A program made the translations under genes and the position numbers. Of a stretch of 64,000 nt of DNA, positions 38,112-46,389 are shown one piece after another; positions within the stretch are counted from its first letter, which is position 1, and each line of letters starts with the position of its first letter. The stretch comes from Actibacterium pelagium (GTDB lineage Bacteria; Pseudomonadota; Alphaproteobacteria; Rhodobacterales; Rhodobacteraceae): contig NZ_NSBU01000007.1 of assembly GCF_002285415.1 (NCBI RefSeq), forward strand, positions 2,501-66,500, read 5' to 3'. Below the pieces are notes generated by a model. It saw only the letters and a program-made list of their open reading frames with translations. It had not been told where the DNA came from and did not search any database.

Positions 38112-38821
38112 GTTCGATCCTTCCCCTGACCGTCAAGGATGCGGCTGTTCGTCGAAGGGGTAAAACCCTGATCGGCCCGGTTGATCTGACGCTCGGCAAA
38201 GGTGGCGTGACCATTGTGGTCGGTCCCAACGGGTCCGGAAAGACGACGCTGCTGCGAATGCTTCACGGGCTAGAGCGTCTTGCTGATGGGACCCTTGATT
38301 GGGCGGTTCCGGTAGAGGCAGCTAGGAAGCGGCAAGCCTTTGTTTTTCAATCGCCGATTTTGATGCGGCGCTCTGTCCGGGATAATCTCGCCTATCCGTT
38401 GCAGCTGACCGGAACGTCGCGCAGCGAGGCGCGCCAGACGGCTGAAGAGTGGGCCAGACGTGTCGGCCTGTCTGATGCGCTGACCCGCCAAGCCATGGTT
38501 CTGTCCGGCGGAGAACGTCAAAAGCTGGCGCTTGCGCGGGCATTGATCCGCGATCCTGAAATGGTCTTTTTGGATGAACCCTGTGCCTCGTTGGACGGAC
38601 GTGCGACCCGCGAGATCGAGGAAATTCTGACACGGGCCGCTGCGTCAGGGACACGGCTTGTCATGTCGACCCATGACATGGGGCAGGCCCGTCGGTTGGC
38701 GGATGACGTCATCTTCATGTTGCATGGCAAGGTCCACGAAATTGGGCCTGCCGCAAAGGTTTTGGAAATGCCTGAAACGGCGCAGCTTCGCGCCTTTATC
38801 AAAGGAGACATTGTCGAATGA
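38108..38821 (+). CDS. tupC: tungstate ABC transporter ATP-binding protein
   Basis: 237 residues. Walker A VVGPNGSGKTTLLRML, Q-loop FVFQSPILMRRSV, ABC signature VLSGGERQKLALARAL and Walker B PEMVFLDEPCASLD are all intact, followed by the switch histidine in MSTHDMGQARRL. It lacks the C-terminal TOBE domain found in ModC, as expected of TupC. It drives import through the preceding permease. ATG overlaps the tupB stop. Confidence 0.92.
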   Translation: MSSILPLTVKDAAVRRRGKTLIGPVDLTLGKGGVTIVVGPNGSGKTTLLRMLHGLERLADGTLDWAVPVEAARKRQAFVFQSPILMRRSVRDNLAYPLQLTGTSRSEARQTAEEWARRVGLSDALTRQAMVLSGGERQKLALARALIRDPEMVFLDEPCASLDGRATREIEEILTRAAASGTRLVMSTHDMGQARRLADDVIFMLHGKVHEIGPAAKVLEMPETAQLRAFIKGDIVE

Positions 38822-39618
38822 AGGCAATTGTTTGGGGGGCTATGGCCTGGGCTGCGATGGCGGTCACTACATTCGCAGACGAGATGAAGATGGCCGTGAC
38901 GACCTCTTTCCACAACTCGGGACTGTCAGAAGTTTTGCTACCTGCCATCAAGGAAGATCTTGGGCTGGATGTGCACCTGTTGATTGTGGGCACGGGGCAG
39001 GCACTGCGCCTTGGTGCCGCGGGGGATGTCGATGCGATCCTCGTACATTCCCGAAAGGCAGAAGAGGCGTTTCTCGCCGATGGCAATGGCACCCAGCGGC
39101 GTGAGATCATGTACAATGACTTTGTCATTATCGGCCCCGCAGCGGACCAGGCTGGCGTGGCAAACGCGACGAGTGCGGCCGAGGCACTGCAAAGCATATC
39201 GAACGCCGAGGCGCCATTTGTCAGTCGGGGCGATGACAGCGGCACGCACAAGAAAGAACTAAGCCTTTGGACTGCGGCGGAACTTGATGCCGATACATTT
39301 GGCAGCTGGTACCGCGCGGTTGGCGCGGGTATGGGCGCCGCCTTGAACACCGCCTCTGGGATGAACGCCTACATCATGGCGGACCGCGCGAGTTGGCTGA
39401 ACTTCAAAAACAAAGGCGAGCTTGCGTTGCTTTATGCAGGCGATCCGGTTCTGTTTAACCAATATGCCTATATTCCGGTGCATCCGGGCAAACATCCGCA
39501 TGTGAAGAACGATCTCGCGATGAAACTGGAAGACTGGCTGGTCTCGGACAAGGCAAAAGGGTTGATCAACGGCTACAAGATCAACGGCGAAGGCCTGTTT
39601 GTTTTCAATGCAGAATGA
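38818..39618 (+). CDS. tupA: tungstate-binding periplasmic protein
   Basis: 266 residues with a signal peptide (KAIVWGAMAWAAMAVTTFAD). The oxyanion site begins VTTSFHNSGL, where TupA proteins usually have TTTS.DSGL, and a second conserved block is YNDFVIIGPAADQAGVANA with SRGDDSGTHKKELSLW. This SRGDDSGTH motif distinguishes TupA/WtpA-like proteins from sulfate and phosphate binders. It captures tungstate in the periplasm. Last gene of the operon, followed by a terminator hairpin. Confidence 0.92.
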   Translation: MKAIVWGAMAWAAMAVTTFADEMKMAVTTSFHNSGLSEVLLPAIKEDLGLDVHLLIVGTGQALRLGAAGDVDAILVHSRKAEEAFLADGNGTQRREIMYNDFVIIGPAADQAGVANATSAAEALQSISNAEAPFVSRGDDSGTHKKELSLWTAAELDADTFGSWYRAVGAGMGAALNTASGMNAYIMADRASWLNFKNKGELALLYAGDPVLFNQYAYIPVHPGKHPHVKNDLAMKLEDWLVSDKAKGLINGYKINGEGLFVFNAE

Positions 39619-39628
39619 CTGATGAGAC

Positions 39629-39650
39629 GGCCCCAAAACTGGGGCCATTT
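39629..39650. terminator. terminator between tupA and converging gene
   Basis: Stem ggcccc (39629-39634) / ggggcc (39641-39646) with an aaaact loop and atttctt tail. It lies between convergent genes and is A/T-flanked on both sides, so it may serve both. Confidence 0.75.
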
Positions 39651-39651
39651 C

Positions 39652-40134
39652 TTATTCGTCTAGCGATCCGTGGATCGCAAACTGTTCCAACCCCGCGTCT
39701 TGCGCTTCGATCACGCGATAGGCTTCTTTGACCCCGGCCGGGGTCAGTTCCCGTGCCACGGTCAAAAGCGTGTTGGGATCATGGTCTTCGCAAAGCTCTG
39801 CCATATGACCAAGCTCTTCTGCGGCCACCGGACGTGCCGCTGCTAGGTCGGGCGCACCGTAATAGGTCACGAAGTGCTGGGCCAACAGATCGGTTAGGGT
39901 TTCCAACTCGGACGGTTCGATCTGGGTCACCGCAACAAAAGTCACCCGGCCCGAGGTTTCCAGCCCGAACCATCCGTTGGCAAAGGCCTGACGGGCCTTG
40001 CCCACCAGATCGCCCTCTGTCCAGTTAGAAAACTCGAACCCGCCAGAGATGCACCATTCCCCGGTGCGCGCGGGGTTGTGAAAAATCCTTTGGTCGCTTT
40101 CGTCAAAGTGAATGGCTCGGGCGAGTTTCATCAT
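39652..40134 (-). CDS. DUF6505-like hypothetical protein
   Basis: A 160-residue soluble protein without signal peptide or Cys clusters. Recognisable stretches are KLARAIHFDESDQRIFHNPA near the start and EWCISGGFEFSNWTEGDLVG, which I associate with a small family (DUF6505) found next to formate dehydrogenase accessory genes in Rhodobacterales. Biochemical function unknown. It overlaps the previous gene by four bases and is the last of four leftward genes, DUF6494, apbC, ligase-like and this one. Confidence 0.7.
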   Translation of the reverse strand: MMKLARAIHFDESDQRIFHNPARTGEWCISGGFEFSNWTEGDLVGKARQAFANGWFGLETSGRVTFVAVTQIEPSELETLTDLLAQHFVTYYGAPDLAAARPVAAEELGHMAELCEDHDPNTLLTVARELTPAGVKEAYRVIEAQDAGLEQFAIHGSLDE

Positions 40135-40835
40135 GGGGTCTCCAGCAAAGTGGTCAGCGGGATCAGGTGTGTGGTTTCTGTGTCGCGCAGCAACATACCG
40201 AACTGCTCATCGACGCCCAGGAAGGTGCCGGTCAAATCGCCCTGAGTGGTCTCTTCGCCGATCCCATGGGCAAGGCCGCGCCATTCGGCATGGACAGGTT
40301 TCGTGCCCTCATCTTCCCATCGGGCAATCCAGTTGTACGTGTGCCGCGCCCAAGCCTCTAGCAGCAGGGGCGGGGACACGTCTGCACAGCCTTCGGAAAA
40401 CAGCGCTGTGTCATCTGGTGTCAGACCCGGATCATCGCCAAGCGGCATCAAGGTCAGCTCAAAGCCGACCACCAGCCAATCAGGCGTGGCCTGTGGATCT
40501 TCAGTGCTGGCCATGACCCGAAGACGCCCGCAGCGCGCGCCGTTCACGCGGATCGGACCTGTCCATTCCAGATGAACCGATACTTCGGGTGGGGCGAGGG
40601 CCCCAAGCGCATTCTGAAAGCCAACACCACAGGTCGGAAGCATCGCCATCGCATCTGCCAGCGGAACCTCTGGTGCGAAGACAAGGGCAGCGCTCATCCT
40701 GTCGGCGTCGATCCGGTAAAACACCATACCGGCGTCGCACCCCATCGTTGCCTTTACGCAGGCAACGGAGAAAGGATCGTCCGCGCCAGAGACTTCTTGC
40801 CCCGACATCATTGGAGGGAAAGAGAGGGCGCTCAT
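40131..40835 (-). CDS. biotin/lipoate ligase-like protein (DUF4444 C-terminus)
   Basis: 234 residues. The N-terminal 190 residues resemble the biotin/lipoate protein ligase fold in a reduced form (GVGFQNALGALAPPEVSVHL; WTGPIRVNGARCGRLRVMAS), and the last 50 (DLTGTFLGVDEQFGMLLRDT) fit the DUF4444 module. The usual lipoate-ligase lysine motif is not evident, so catalytic activity is open. It overlaps both neighbours by four bases. Its constant company with ApbC and formate dehydrogenase genes suggests a role in protein maturation; that is inference. Confidence 0.75.
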   Translation of the reverse strand: MSALSFPPMMSGQEVSGADDPFSVACVKATMGCDAGMVFYRIDADRMSAALVFAPEVPLADAMAMLPTCGVGFQNALGALAPPEVSVHLEWTGPIRVNGARCGRLRVMASTEDPQATPDWLVVGFELTLMPLGDDPGLTPDDTALFSEGCADVSPPLLLEAWARHTYNWIARWEDEGTKPVHAEWRGLAHGIGEETTQGDLTGTFLGVDEQFGMLLRDTETTHLIPLTTLLETP

Positions 40836-41899
40836 GCGGTCTCCTTGGCGGCAATGACCTTCGCGACGTCGTGGAAGGCCTGGGCCTGCGCGCTGTCCGG
40901 TTTCGACACGACGATCGGGGCGCCCCCGTCGGCTGCCAGCCGGATATCCAGATGAAGCGGAATTTCTGCCAGCAACGGAACGCCAAGCTTCGCGGCCTCT
41001 GCGGCGACGCCTCCATGGCCGAAGACATGTTCTTCGTGACCGCAGTTGGAACAGATATGTGTCGACATGTTCTCGATCATGCCAAGAATCGGAACGTTCA
41101 GCTGATTGAACATGTCGATCCCCTTGCGGGCGTCGATCAGCGCCACGTCCTGCGGGGTGGAGACGATGACCGCTCCGTCCACCTGCGCCTTTTGGGCAAG
41201 CGTCATCTGCACGTCACCCGTGCCCGGCGGCAGGTCCACAAGCAGCACATCCAAGGCGCCCCATTGTACCTGCATCATCATCTGCTGCAGTGCCCCCATA
41301 AGCATCGGTCCACGCCAGACAACCGCCTGATCGTCGTTGGTCATCAGACCAATCGACATCATGGTGACGCCGTGGTTCCGCATGGGCAGGATGGTTTTGC
41401 CGTCCGGGCTGGCCGGACGCCCGGACACACCCAGCATTCGGGGCTGCGAGGGGCCGTAGACGTCAGCATCCAGAAGGCCAACGCGCACCCCTAGTGCCGC
41501 CAAGGCGCAAGCTAGGTTGGCCGAGACCGTAGATTTACCGACGCCACCCTTGCCAGAGGCCACTGCGATGATCCGATCCACCCCGGGGATCTTTTCAGGA
41601 CCCGCAGGCGCAGCTTTCTTGCCCAGCTTCAGATCCGGCGGCGCAGGTTGCGCGCTGTGGCCGGTCAAAACGACCGAGACAGAACCCGCGCCGGGAAGCG
41701 CTTTGACCAGGTCTTCTGCCTTGGCGCGCAGTGGCTCATAGGCATCTGCCTTGGCGGGGTCGATCTCCATCACAAAGCGCACGGCATCGCCGTCGATGTT
41801 CAGCGCCCGAACCACACCGCTTGCCACGATGTCGCCTTGGCCAGAGGGATCAGGAATTGTTTTCAGTGCCGCCAATACGGCGTCGCGTTCCAAAGCCAC
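40832..41899 (-). CDS. apbC: Fe-S cluster carrier ApbC (Mrp/NBP35 family)
   Basis: 355 residues. An N-terminal MIP18/DUF59-like domain (residues 1-90) precedes the P-loop ATPase with deviant Walker A VASGKGGVGKSTVSANLACA and the bridging cluster motif CSNCGHEE (CxxC) that carries a 4Fe-4S cluster between two monomers. It transfers clusters to apo-enzymes in the cytosol. The neighbourhood is rich in multi-cluster proteins (FDH subunits, the ferredoxin at 42901), which would be clients. Confidence 0.93.
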   Translation of the reverse strand: MALERDAVLAALKTIPDPSGQGDIVASGVVRALNIDGDAVRFVMEIDPAKADAYEPLRAKAEDLVKALPGAGSVSVVLTGHSAQPAPPDLKLGKKAAPAGPEKIPGVDRIIAVASGKGGVGKSTVSANLACALAALGVRVGLLDADVYGPSQPRMLGVSGRPASPDGKTILPMRNHGVTMMSIGLMTNDDQAVVWRGPMLMGALQQMMMQVQWGALDVLLVDLPPGTGDVQMTLAQKAQVDGAVIVSTPQDVALIDARKGIDMFNQLNVPILGMIENMSTHICSNCGHEEHVFGHGGVAAEAAKLGVPLLAEIPLHLDIRLAADGGAPIVVSKPDSAQAQAFHDVAKVIAAKETA

Positions 41900-41907
41900 G
41901 TTTCGTC

Positions 41908-42093
41908 CTACCCTTGAATTTTTCCGGTCACGACATGTTCCATGTCCAGCCCGTCGATGGTGATCACGGCCTTCGCCTCGAAGGTTTTCCCAGAGGTTTC
42001 AGCGTCGCGCATCGCCTTCTCGATCGCTTGCTGCGAGGTCACCCCGACCTGCTTCAGGAATTTGCGCATCGACATGTTTAAATCATCGCTCAT
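41908..42093 (-). CDS. DUF6494 small protein
   Basis: A 61-residue soluble protein: MSMRKFLKQVGVTSQQAIEK followed by a short beta-rich end (KAVITIDGLDMEHVVTGKI). It matches my recollection of the DUF6494 family, found directly upstream of ApbC genes. No cysteines. First gene of the leftward operon, 8 bases before apbC. Function unknown. Confidence 0.75.
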   Translation of the reverse strand: MSDDLNMSMRKFLKQVGVTSQQAIEKAMRDAETSGKTFEAKAVITIDGLDMEHVVTGKIQG

Positions 42094-42151
42094 TTGTCTT
42101 GTCCTTTCGACGATTGTTGACCTGAAGGCTTAGTCCTCCGTACCATGAGAT

Positions 42152-42907
42152 ATGGTAAGAGCATCTTTTTTCACCTTTCTCTTGGCGGCCATGATCCTTG
42201 GGCAAACCGGAATTGTCCATGCAAATGACAGGCTTATCCGACTTTCCTTGCCCACAGAGTTGGTGGAATCCGGGCTTCCAAAATACCTTTTTCCCCGGTT
42301 CTCTTTGAAAACGCAGGTGCGGGTTGAAACCGTAGCGCCGGGTGAAGAGGCCGAGATTGCGCTGGGTTCGGAAGGGCGGCCTGTCTTCACCGGCCTTGAC
42401 CAAACATGGAGTATGCAGGTCGTCTCGACCGAGCATCCCGGAGCGCAAAAATTTGCGGATTGGATTAGATCGGAAATTGGACAGCGCGCTGTGACCAGCT
42501 ACGTCGTTGACGGTGTCCAAATGTTTGACCTGCCGCAGCTGGAAGAGGTTGAAACGGTCGTCGCGGCCTATGATGGCGATGCGGCGCTTGGCGCGATCCG
42601 ATCGCAAGAGATGTGCGGACGGTGCCATGTGGTGGACCCGGCCAGACGAATGAGCTCGATCGATTCCTCGCCGTCCTTCTTTGCTTTGCGCAGTCTGCCG
42701 GACTGGGAGGATCGCTTTCAGACCTTCTATGTGTTGAACCCGCACCCCGCCTTCACGCAGATCGCAGATGTCACCCCGCCATTTCCGGACGAGCTTCCGC
42801 CGCCCATCGTTCCGGTCGAAATGACGCTGGAAGACGTGGATGCGATCCTCGCCTTCGTAGCGGCCCTGACGCCGGCTGACCTTGGGGCTCCGTTGCAGCA
42901 TCAGTGA
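42152..42907 (+). CDS. oxyanion-binding-protein-like domain fused to cytochrome c
   Basis: 251 residues with a signal peptide (VRASFFTFLLAAMILGQTGI). After it, about 35-130 read like a shortened periplasmic binding protein: IRLSLPTELVESGLPKYLFP, a variant of the TTS...SGL opening of TupA, and STEHPGAQKFADWIRSEIGQ near the end. From 150 a c-type cytochrome follows with one haem motif CGRCH and a later M in PVEMTLEDVDAIL. The combination is periplasmic. The start codon has only a weak ribosome site. It converges with the ferredoxin gene. I infer a redox partner or sensor linked to tungstate/molybdate or formate metabolism. Confidence 0.7.
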   Translation: MVRASFFTFLLAAMILGQTGIVHANDRLIRLSLPTELVESGLPKYLFPRFSLKTQVRVETVAPGEEAEIALGSEGRPVFTGLDQTWSMQVVSTEHPGAQKFADWIRSEIGQRAVTSYVVDGVQMFDLPQLEEVETVVAAYDGDAALGAIRSQEMCGRCHVVDPARRMSSIDSSPSFFALRSLPDWEDRFQTFYVLNPHPAFTQIADVTPPFPDELPPPIVPVEMTLEDVDAILAFVAALTPADLGAPLQHQ

Positions 42908-44853
42908 TCGCGGCGCTTGCTTAGGTAGTCTTCGGTGGTGCGCGGACGCGGACGTTCCCCAGCGGCAAACGGGTTGTTCTCGGAATGGAACTGCGCGTTC
43001 ACGCGGCAATTGTCACACATCTGGATCATCCGTGCGGCCTCGGGCTTGGCGAACATAGAGTGTTTGCCTGCCAGTTTTTCGGTGATCCGCTCGATCGTCG
43101 ACTTAGAGCCGAAAAGCACACCGCATTCGATACAGGCGAAAGGCTCTTCCTCGTTTAGCACCACCTGCTCCAAGGCGCTGTCGGCCAGATTGAGGCGCGG
43201 CTCATAGGTGATCGCGTCCTCGGGGCAGATGTTCGAACACAGACCACACTGCAAACATGCGTCTTCCTGGAACCGAAGCTGCGGCAGGTCTGGGTTATCG
43301 CCCAACGCACCGGACGGACAAAGAGAGACACAAGACAAGCACAGCGTACAGCTATCCGTATTCACCAGCACAGCGCCGTAGGGTGCATCCTCGGGCAGGG
43401 GCAGGCTTTCTGCCTCTGGGTTCAGTGCCTTGGCTGCCATACGCGTCACTTGCCGACGGGTCCCCATAGGGCGGACCGGGTCCGTGACGGGTTTGGGCGC
43501 AGTGCTGTCATAAAGCGCGTCGGACAGGGCGTCGGGGTCTTGGGTGTCGATCAGTTCGACCGCTTCGGCAGAGCCGATGGCCTGCGCAAGCGCGGCCTCT
43601 TTTTCAAGCGGTGCGCGTTCGGTGGTCGGGGCCAGCAGGATTGACACTTTTGCAAAACCCGCTGCCAATGCCGACAGGATTTCGGCGTGGCCAAACCCGT
43701 TCAACGCATCAACCTCTAGTGGGATGACATCAGCCGGCAGACCCCGGCCGTGACGCGAGGCCAAGCGGATCATTTCACTGCCATGGGCGTTTACCACCAA
43801 CAGGCGCGGGGCGTTTCCGCCAGCCGTCAGAAAGGCTTGCGCCAAAGTCTGAACGCGCCGCATCGTCAGGTCCACTGGGGGTGCATCATAGGTGATAGCG
43901 CCAGACGGGCAGAGCGAAGAACAGGTGCCACAGCCCGCACAAATCATTGGATCAATGGACACATGATCGCCATTTGGCGTGATCGCGCTGGTGGGGCAAT
44001 TATCAAGACAGTTCGAGCATCCCACCTGTTCGGCACGCGAATGAGCGCAGAGCAGCGGTTCCAGCTTCACATAAAGCGGTTTTTCGAAGGTGCCGACCAT
44101 GTGCGAGGCCTGAAGGAGCGCGTTGCTGACCGCGCCAATGCTTCCCGGGTCAGCCCGAAGATAGCCTTCGCGTTTTTCCGGAGCAGGGAAAAGCGGCGTA
44201 CCGCCTGTCAGATCCAGAATGATATCGCACTGAGATCGCGCACCATTGCGGGGCTCTGACCAGCCACGCTCTCCGCGACCGCCAAGAGAGGGCTGCTGAA
44301 GCGCATCAATACGGATATCGAAGTTCCCAAGTGCGCCTTTCGCAGATTTGAGATGGCCGCGCAGAACGTCAAAGTCGCGCGAGTCGACTGGGGCGCTGTC
44401 GTCTGTCAGCAGGACACTGACACTTAGAAAATCCTTCAATTGATCGGCTGCGGCAAAAGCTACGTCGCCGGTTCCAATGATCAGGCATAGACCCTCGGAA
44501 AGGATATCGACCGTTTTTGTCGACGGGGCAGGCAGGTTTGCCTCTGACACCAGCGCGGTCATTTTGGGCAGTTTTGACCCCCCATCGGCTGACCAACCTG
44601 CGCGATCACGCAGATCCAGGAAGGCCGGTGTGGGGGCCTCTAATTCGGCTGCCAGCTCTTCGAAAAAGGTCTGCTCTTGTCCGCAGCAAAAAATTGCATC
44701 GCCCGCTGCGATGGCCTTGGCGGCCTGCTCGGTCTGGGTTGTGCAGAGCCCGGAATGCACTTTCGAGCATGCCAGTCCGGTCGCGCTTGAAAGCGCCTCT
44801 GCGTCCAGTTCGAAAGTCTCTGAACAGTTGCATAAAATCAGTGACTTAATCAT
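42901..44853 (-). CDS. multi-cluster 4Fe-4S ferredoxin-like protein
   Basis: 650 residues. Four ferredoxin-type cluster motifs are visible: CSNCLDNCP and CAGCGTCSSLCP around 280-320, then CTLCLSCVSLCP and CLQCGLCSNICP around 505-550. An extra Cys group lies near the C-terminus (CIECGVLF ... CDNC). The first 240 residues contain a Rossmann-like stretch (LCLIIGTGDVAFAAADQLKD) and a CSETF segment near the start. No signal peptide, so it is cytosolic. Its place, divergent from the formate dehydrogenase operon, marks it as an FDH-associated electron carrier or maturation factor; family members are annotated only as 4Fe-4S proteins. Confidence 0.85.
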   Translation of the reverse strand: MIKSLILCNCSETFELDAEALSSATGLACSKVHSGLCTTQTEQAAKAIAAGDAIFCCGQEQTFFEELAAELEAPTPAFLDLRDRAGWSADGGSKLPKMTALVSEANLPAPSTKTVDILSEGLCLIIGTGDVAFAAADQLKDFLSVSVLLTDDSAPVDSRDFDVLRGHLKSAKGALGNFDIRIDALQQPSLGGRGERGWSEPRNGARSQCDIILDLTGGTPLFPAPEKREGYLRADPGSIGAVSNALLQASHMVGTFEKPLYVKLEPLLCAHSRAEQVGCSNCLDNCPTSAITPNGDHVSIDPMICAGCGTCSSLCPSGAITYDAPPVDLTMRRVQTLAQAFLTAGGNAPRLLVVNAHGSEMIRLASRHGRGLPADVIPLEVDALNGFGHAEILSALAAGFAKVSILLAPTTERAPLEKEAALAQAIGSAEAVELIDTQDPDALSDALYDSTAPKPVTDPVRPMGTRRQVTRMAAKALNPEAESLPLPEDAPYGAVLVNTDSCTLCLSCVSLCPSGALGDNPDLPQLRFQEDACLQCGLCSNICPEDAITYEPRLNLADSALEQVVLNEEEPFACIECGVLFGSKSTIERITEKLAGKHSMFAKPEAARMIQMCDNCRVNAQFHSENNPFAAGERPRPRTTEDYLSKRRDH

Positions 44854-45205
44854 GTTTCCTCCGGTGCTTGAATGCCGCCAATTTGGCCGGTTTCAAGGCT
44901 TGATTTGTGACTAGCTAGGCATGATTCTTGCGTGTCGTAAACCGCGTTTATTCGCGTGCCCGTCCGACGAAAGCCCCGAATCACTTCTTCGAAATAGGCC
45001 GGAATTCTGCTTGGTCCATTAACCAACTAAATTACTCAAAATAGACATTTCGTCTTTGGGGCTCGAGGTGGGTGAGGGGGTATGCCCAAAATGTCCAGAG
45101 CGGACGAATATTCAAATTTTTTAAGAGTTTAAACTTTGTGCAAAGCGCCCTCTGCGTCAGACTTTTCCCACAAGGCACCGAAAAAGATGCCGGGGAGGAA
45201 AAAAG
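44854..45205. promoter_or_regulatory. control region of the formate dehydrogenase operon
   Basis: 352 bases between the divergent ferredoxin gene and the DUF3305 gene. No open frame with natural composition. A GG-N10-GC element (ggcatgattcttgc, 44918-44931) resembles a sigma-54 -24/-12 promoter reading rightward, and an inverted repeat ttggt-ccatta-accaa lies at 45011-45026. Both are tentative. The stretch 45110-45140 is AT-rich. A long 5' leader of about 260 bases would result if the -24/-12 element is real. Confidence 0.4.
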
Positions 45206-45769
45206 ATTAACCCTGAACGCTACGATGTTTTGCCGCTTGGCATCGTGATCCGACGCTCGCCGGGAGTGACCCGCTGGGCGCGTTGGTCGTGGAAAGCTAC
45301 CAGTGTCCTGCCCGGCGCGGCAGATGCGGACTGGCGCGAAATTCGCGTTGAAGGCGATGTCACCGAATTCCATGCCGGGACTTTGCCGCTGGAGATGCAC
45401 GGAGCGGATGCCGAGGCTTACATGCACGGGCTGTCCGCCGAAGTTCCCTGTGTCTACGTCGTACTTCGAGAATCCGATGTGGCAGACAAACCCTTCGAGG
45501 TGCTGTTGGTGACGGCTTCCCCCTACGAGGCGCAGGACTATGCCGACAACGGCGAGGATCTGGTCGAGAAGGTTCCGATGCCTGAAGGTCTGGTGGCGTG
45601 GGTTCGTGATTTCGCCATGGCCCATCACGAGGATGAGGAATTCAAGAAACGCCGCCGCGACAAGAAACGGATCGACAAGGTCGAAGACGGGATCGGTGAT
45701 GAGCGGATCTCTCAGATCAGCGACGTCTATCGCTCGCCTGCCTCTGCCAAGCGGAGGAGACTGCATTGA
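45206..45769 (+). CDS. DUF3305 protein, probable ATT start
   Basis: About 187 residues. The recognised family block is LPLGIVIRRSPGVTRWARWS followed by SVLPGAADADWREI. The frame is open back to a stop at 45122 with no ATG, GTG or TTG before the TTG at 45230. A strong ribosome site ggggagg (45192-45198) lies seven bases before an ATT codon at 45206, whereas the TTG at 45230 has none, so ATT is my preferred start. The C-terminal 40 residues are basic (EFKKRRRDKKRIDKVEDG). DUF3305 and DUF3306 genes regularly head formate dehydrogenase operons in Rhodobacterales; the role is unknown, probably maturation. The stop overlaps the next start. Confidence 0.75.
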   Translation: MNPERYDVLPLGIVIRRSPGVTRWARWSWKATSVLPGAADADWREIRVEGDVTEFHAGTLPLEMHGADAEAYMHGLSAEVPCVYVVLRESDVADKPFEVLLVTASPYEAQDYADNGEDLVEKVPMPEGLVAWVRDFAMAHHEDEEFKKRRRDKKRIDKVEDGIGDERISQISDVYRSPASAKRRRLH

Positions 45770-46389
45770 GCGATTTCTGGAGCAGACGCAAAGCGGCAGT
45801 TCAGGCCGAACAAGAAGCCGAGCTTCGAGAGGAAGAAGCGCGTATCGCTGAAGAACGCGAAGTCGCGCTGGCAGAAAAGTCGGACGAAGAAATTCTGGAA
45901 GAGCTGGGTCTGCCGGACCCGGATACGCTTTCTGAAGGCGACAATTTCAAGGTGTTCCTGACAGAAGCCGTCCCCGCCCGTATCAAGTCCCGCGTCCTGC
46001 GCCGCCTGTGGATGACCAATCCGATTTTGGCAAATGTCGATGGTCTGGTAGACTATGGCGAGGACTTTACTGATGCTTCGATGGTCGTAGAGAATATGCA
46101 GACGACCTATCAGGTAGGAAAAGGCATGACCCGCCATCTGGAAGAAATGGCGCGGCAGGCGGAAGCCGAGCAGCAAGAAGAAGTGGAAGAGGCGTCGGAA
46201 GAGCCTGAGACCCTTGAAGATGTTCCGGAGGAAGATCTTGAAGAGGTTTCGCCCGAGGTGCCGGATTTGGTGGCGGAAGAAGCCGCGCCTGCTCCGGTCG
46301 TTTTGGCTTTTGACGATGATGCTGAAATCCCGGAAGCTCCCCGTAGGCGGATGCGATTTGCATTCGACGAACAAGGGGAAGACGAATGA
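45766..46389 (+). CDS. DUF3306 protein
   Basis: 207 residues from a TTG start overlapping the DUF3305 stop (TTGA), with gcggagga upstream. The N-terminus FWSRRKAAVQAEQEAELREE is highly charged and helical. The middle holds the conserved DUF3306 block (SRVLRRLWMTNPILANVDGL and DYGEDFTDASMVVENMQTTY). The C-terminal third is very acidic and low in complexity, ending RRRMRFAFDEQGEDE. Cytosolic. It accompanies formate dehydrogenases; function unknown, perhaps an assembly chaperone working with the TorD-like protein encoded next. Confidence 0.85.
   Translation: MSDFWSRRKAAVQAEQEAELREEEARIAEEREVALAEKSDEEILEELGLPDPDTLSEGDNFKVFLTEAVPARIKSRVLRRLWMTNPILANVDGLVDYGEDFTDASMVVENMQTTYQVGKGMTRHLEEMARQAEAEQQEEVEEASEEPETLEDVPEEDLEEVSPEVPDLVAEEAAPAPVVLAFDDDAEIPEAPRRRMRFAFDEQGEDE

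Noticed and set aside
40589-41494. 301-codon plus-strand frame opposite apbC
   Set aside because: Antisense to a clearly recognised Walker-type ATPase; composition is Arg/His-rich and unnatural.
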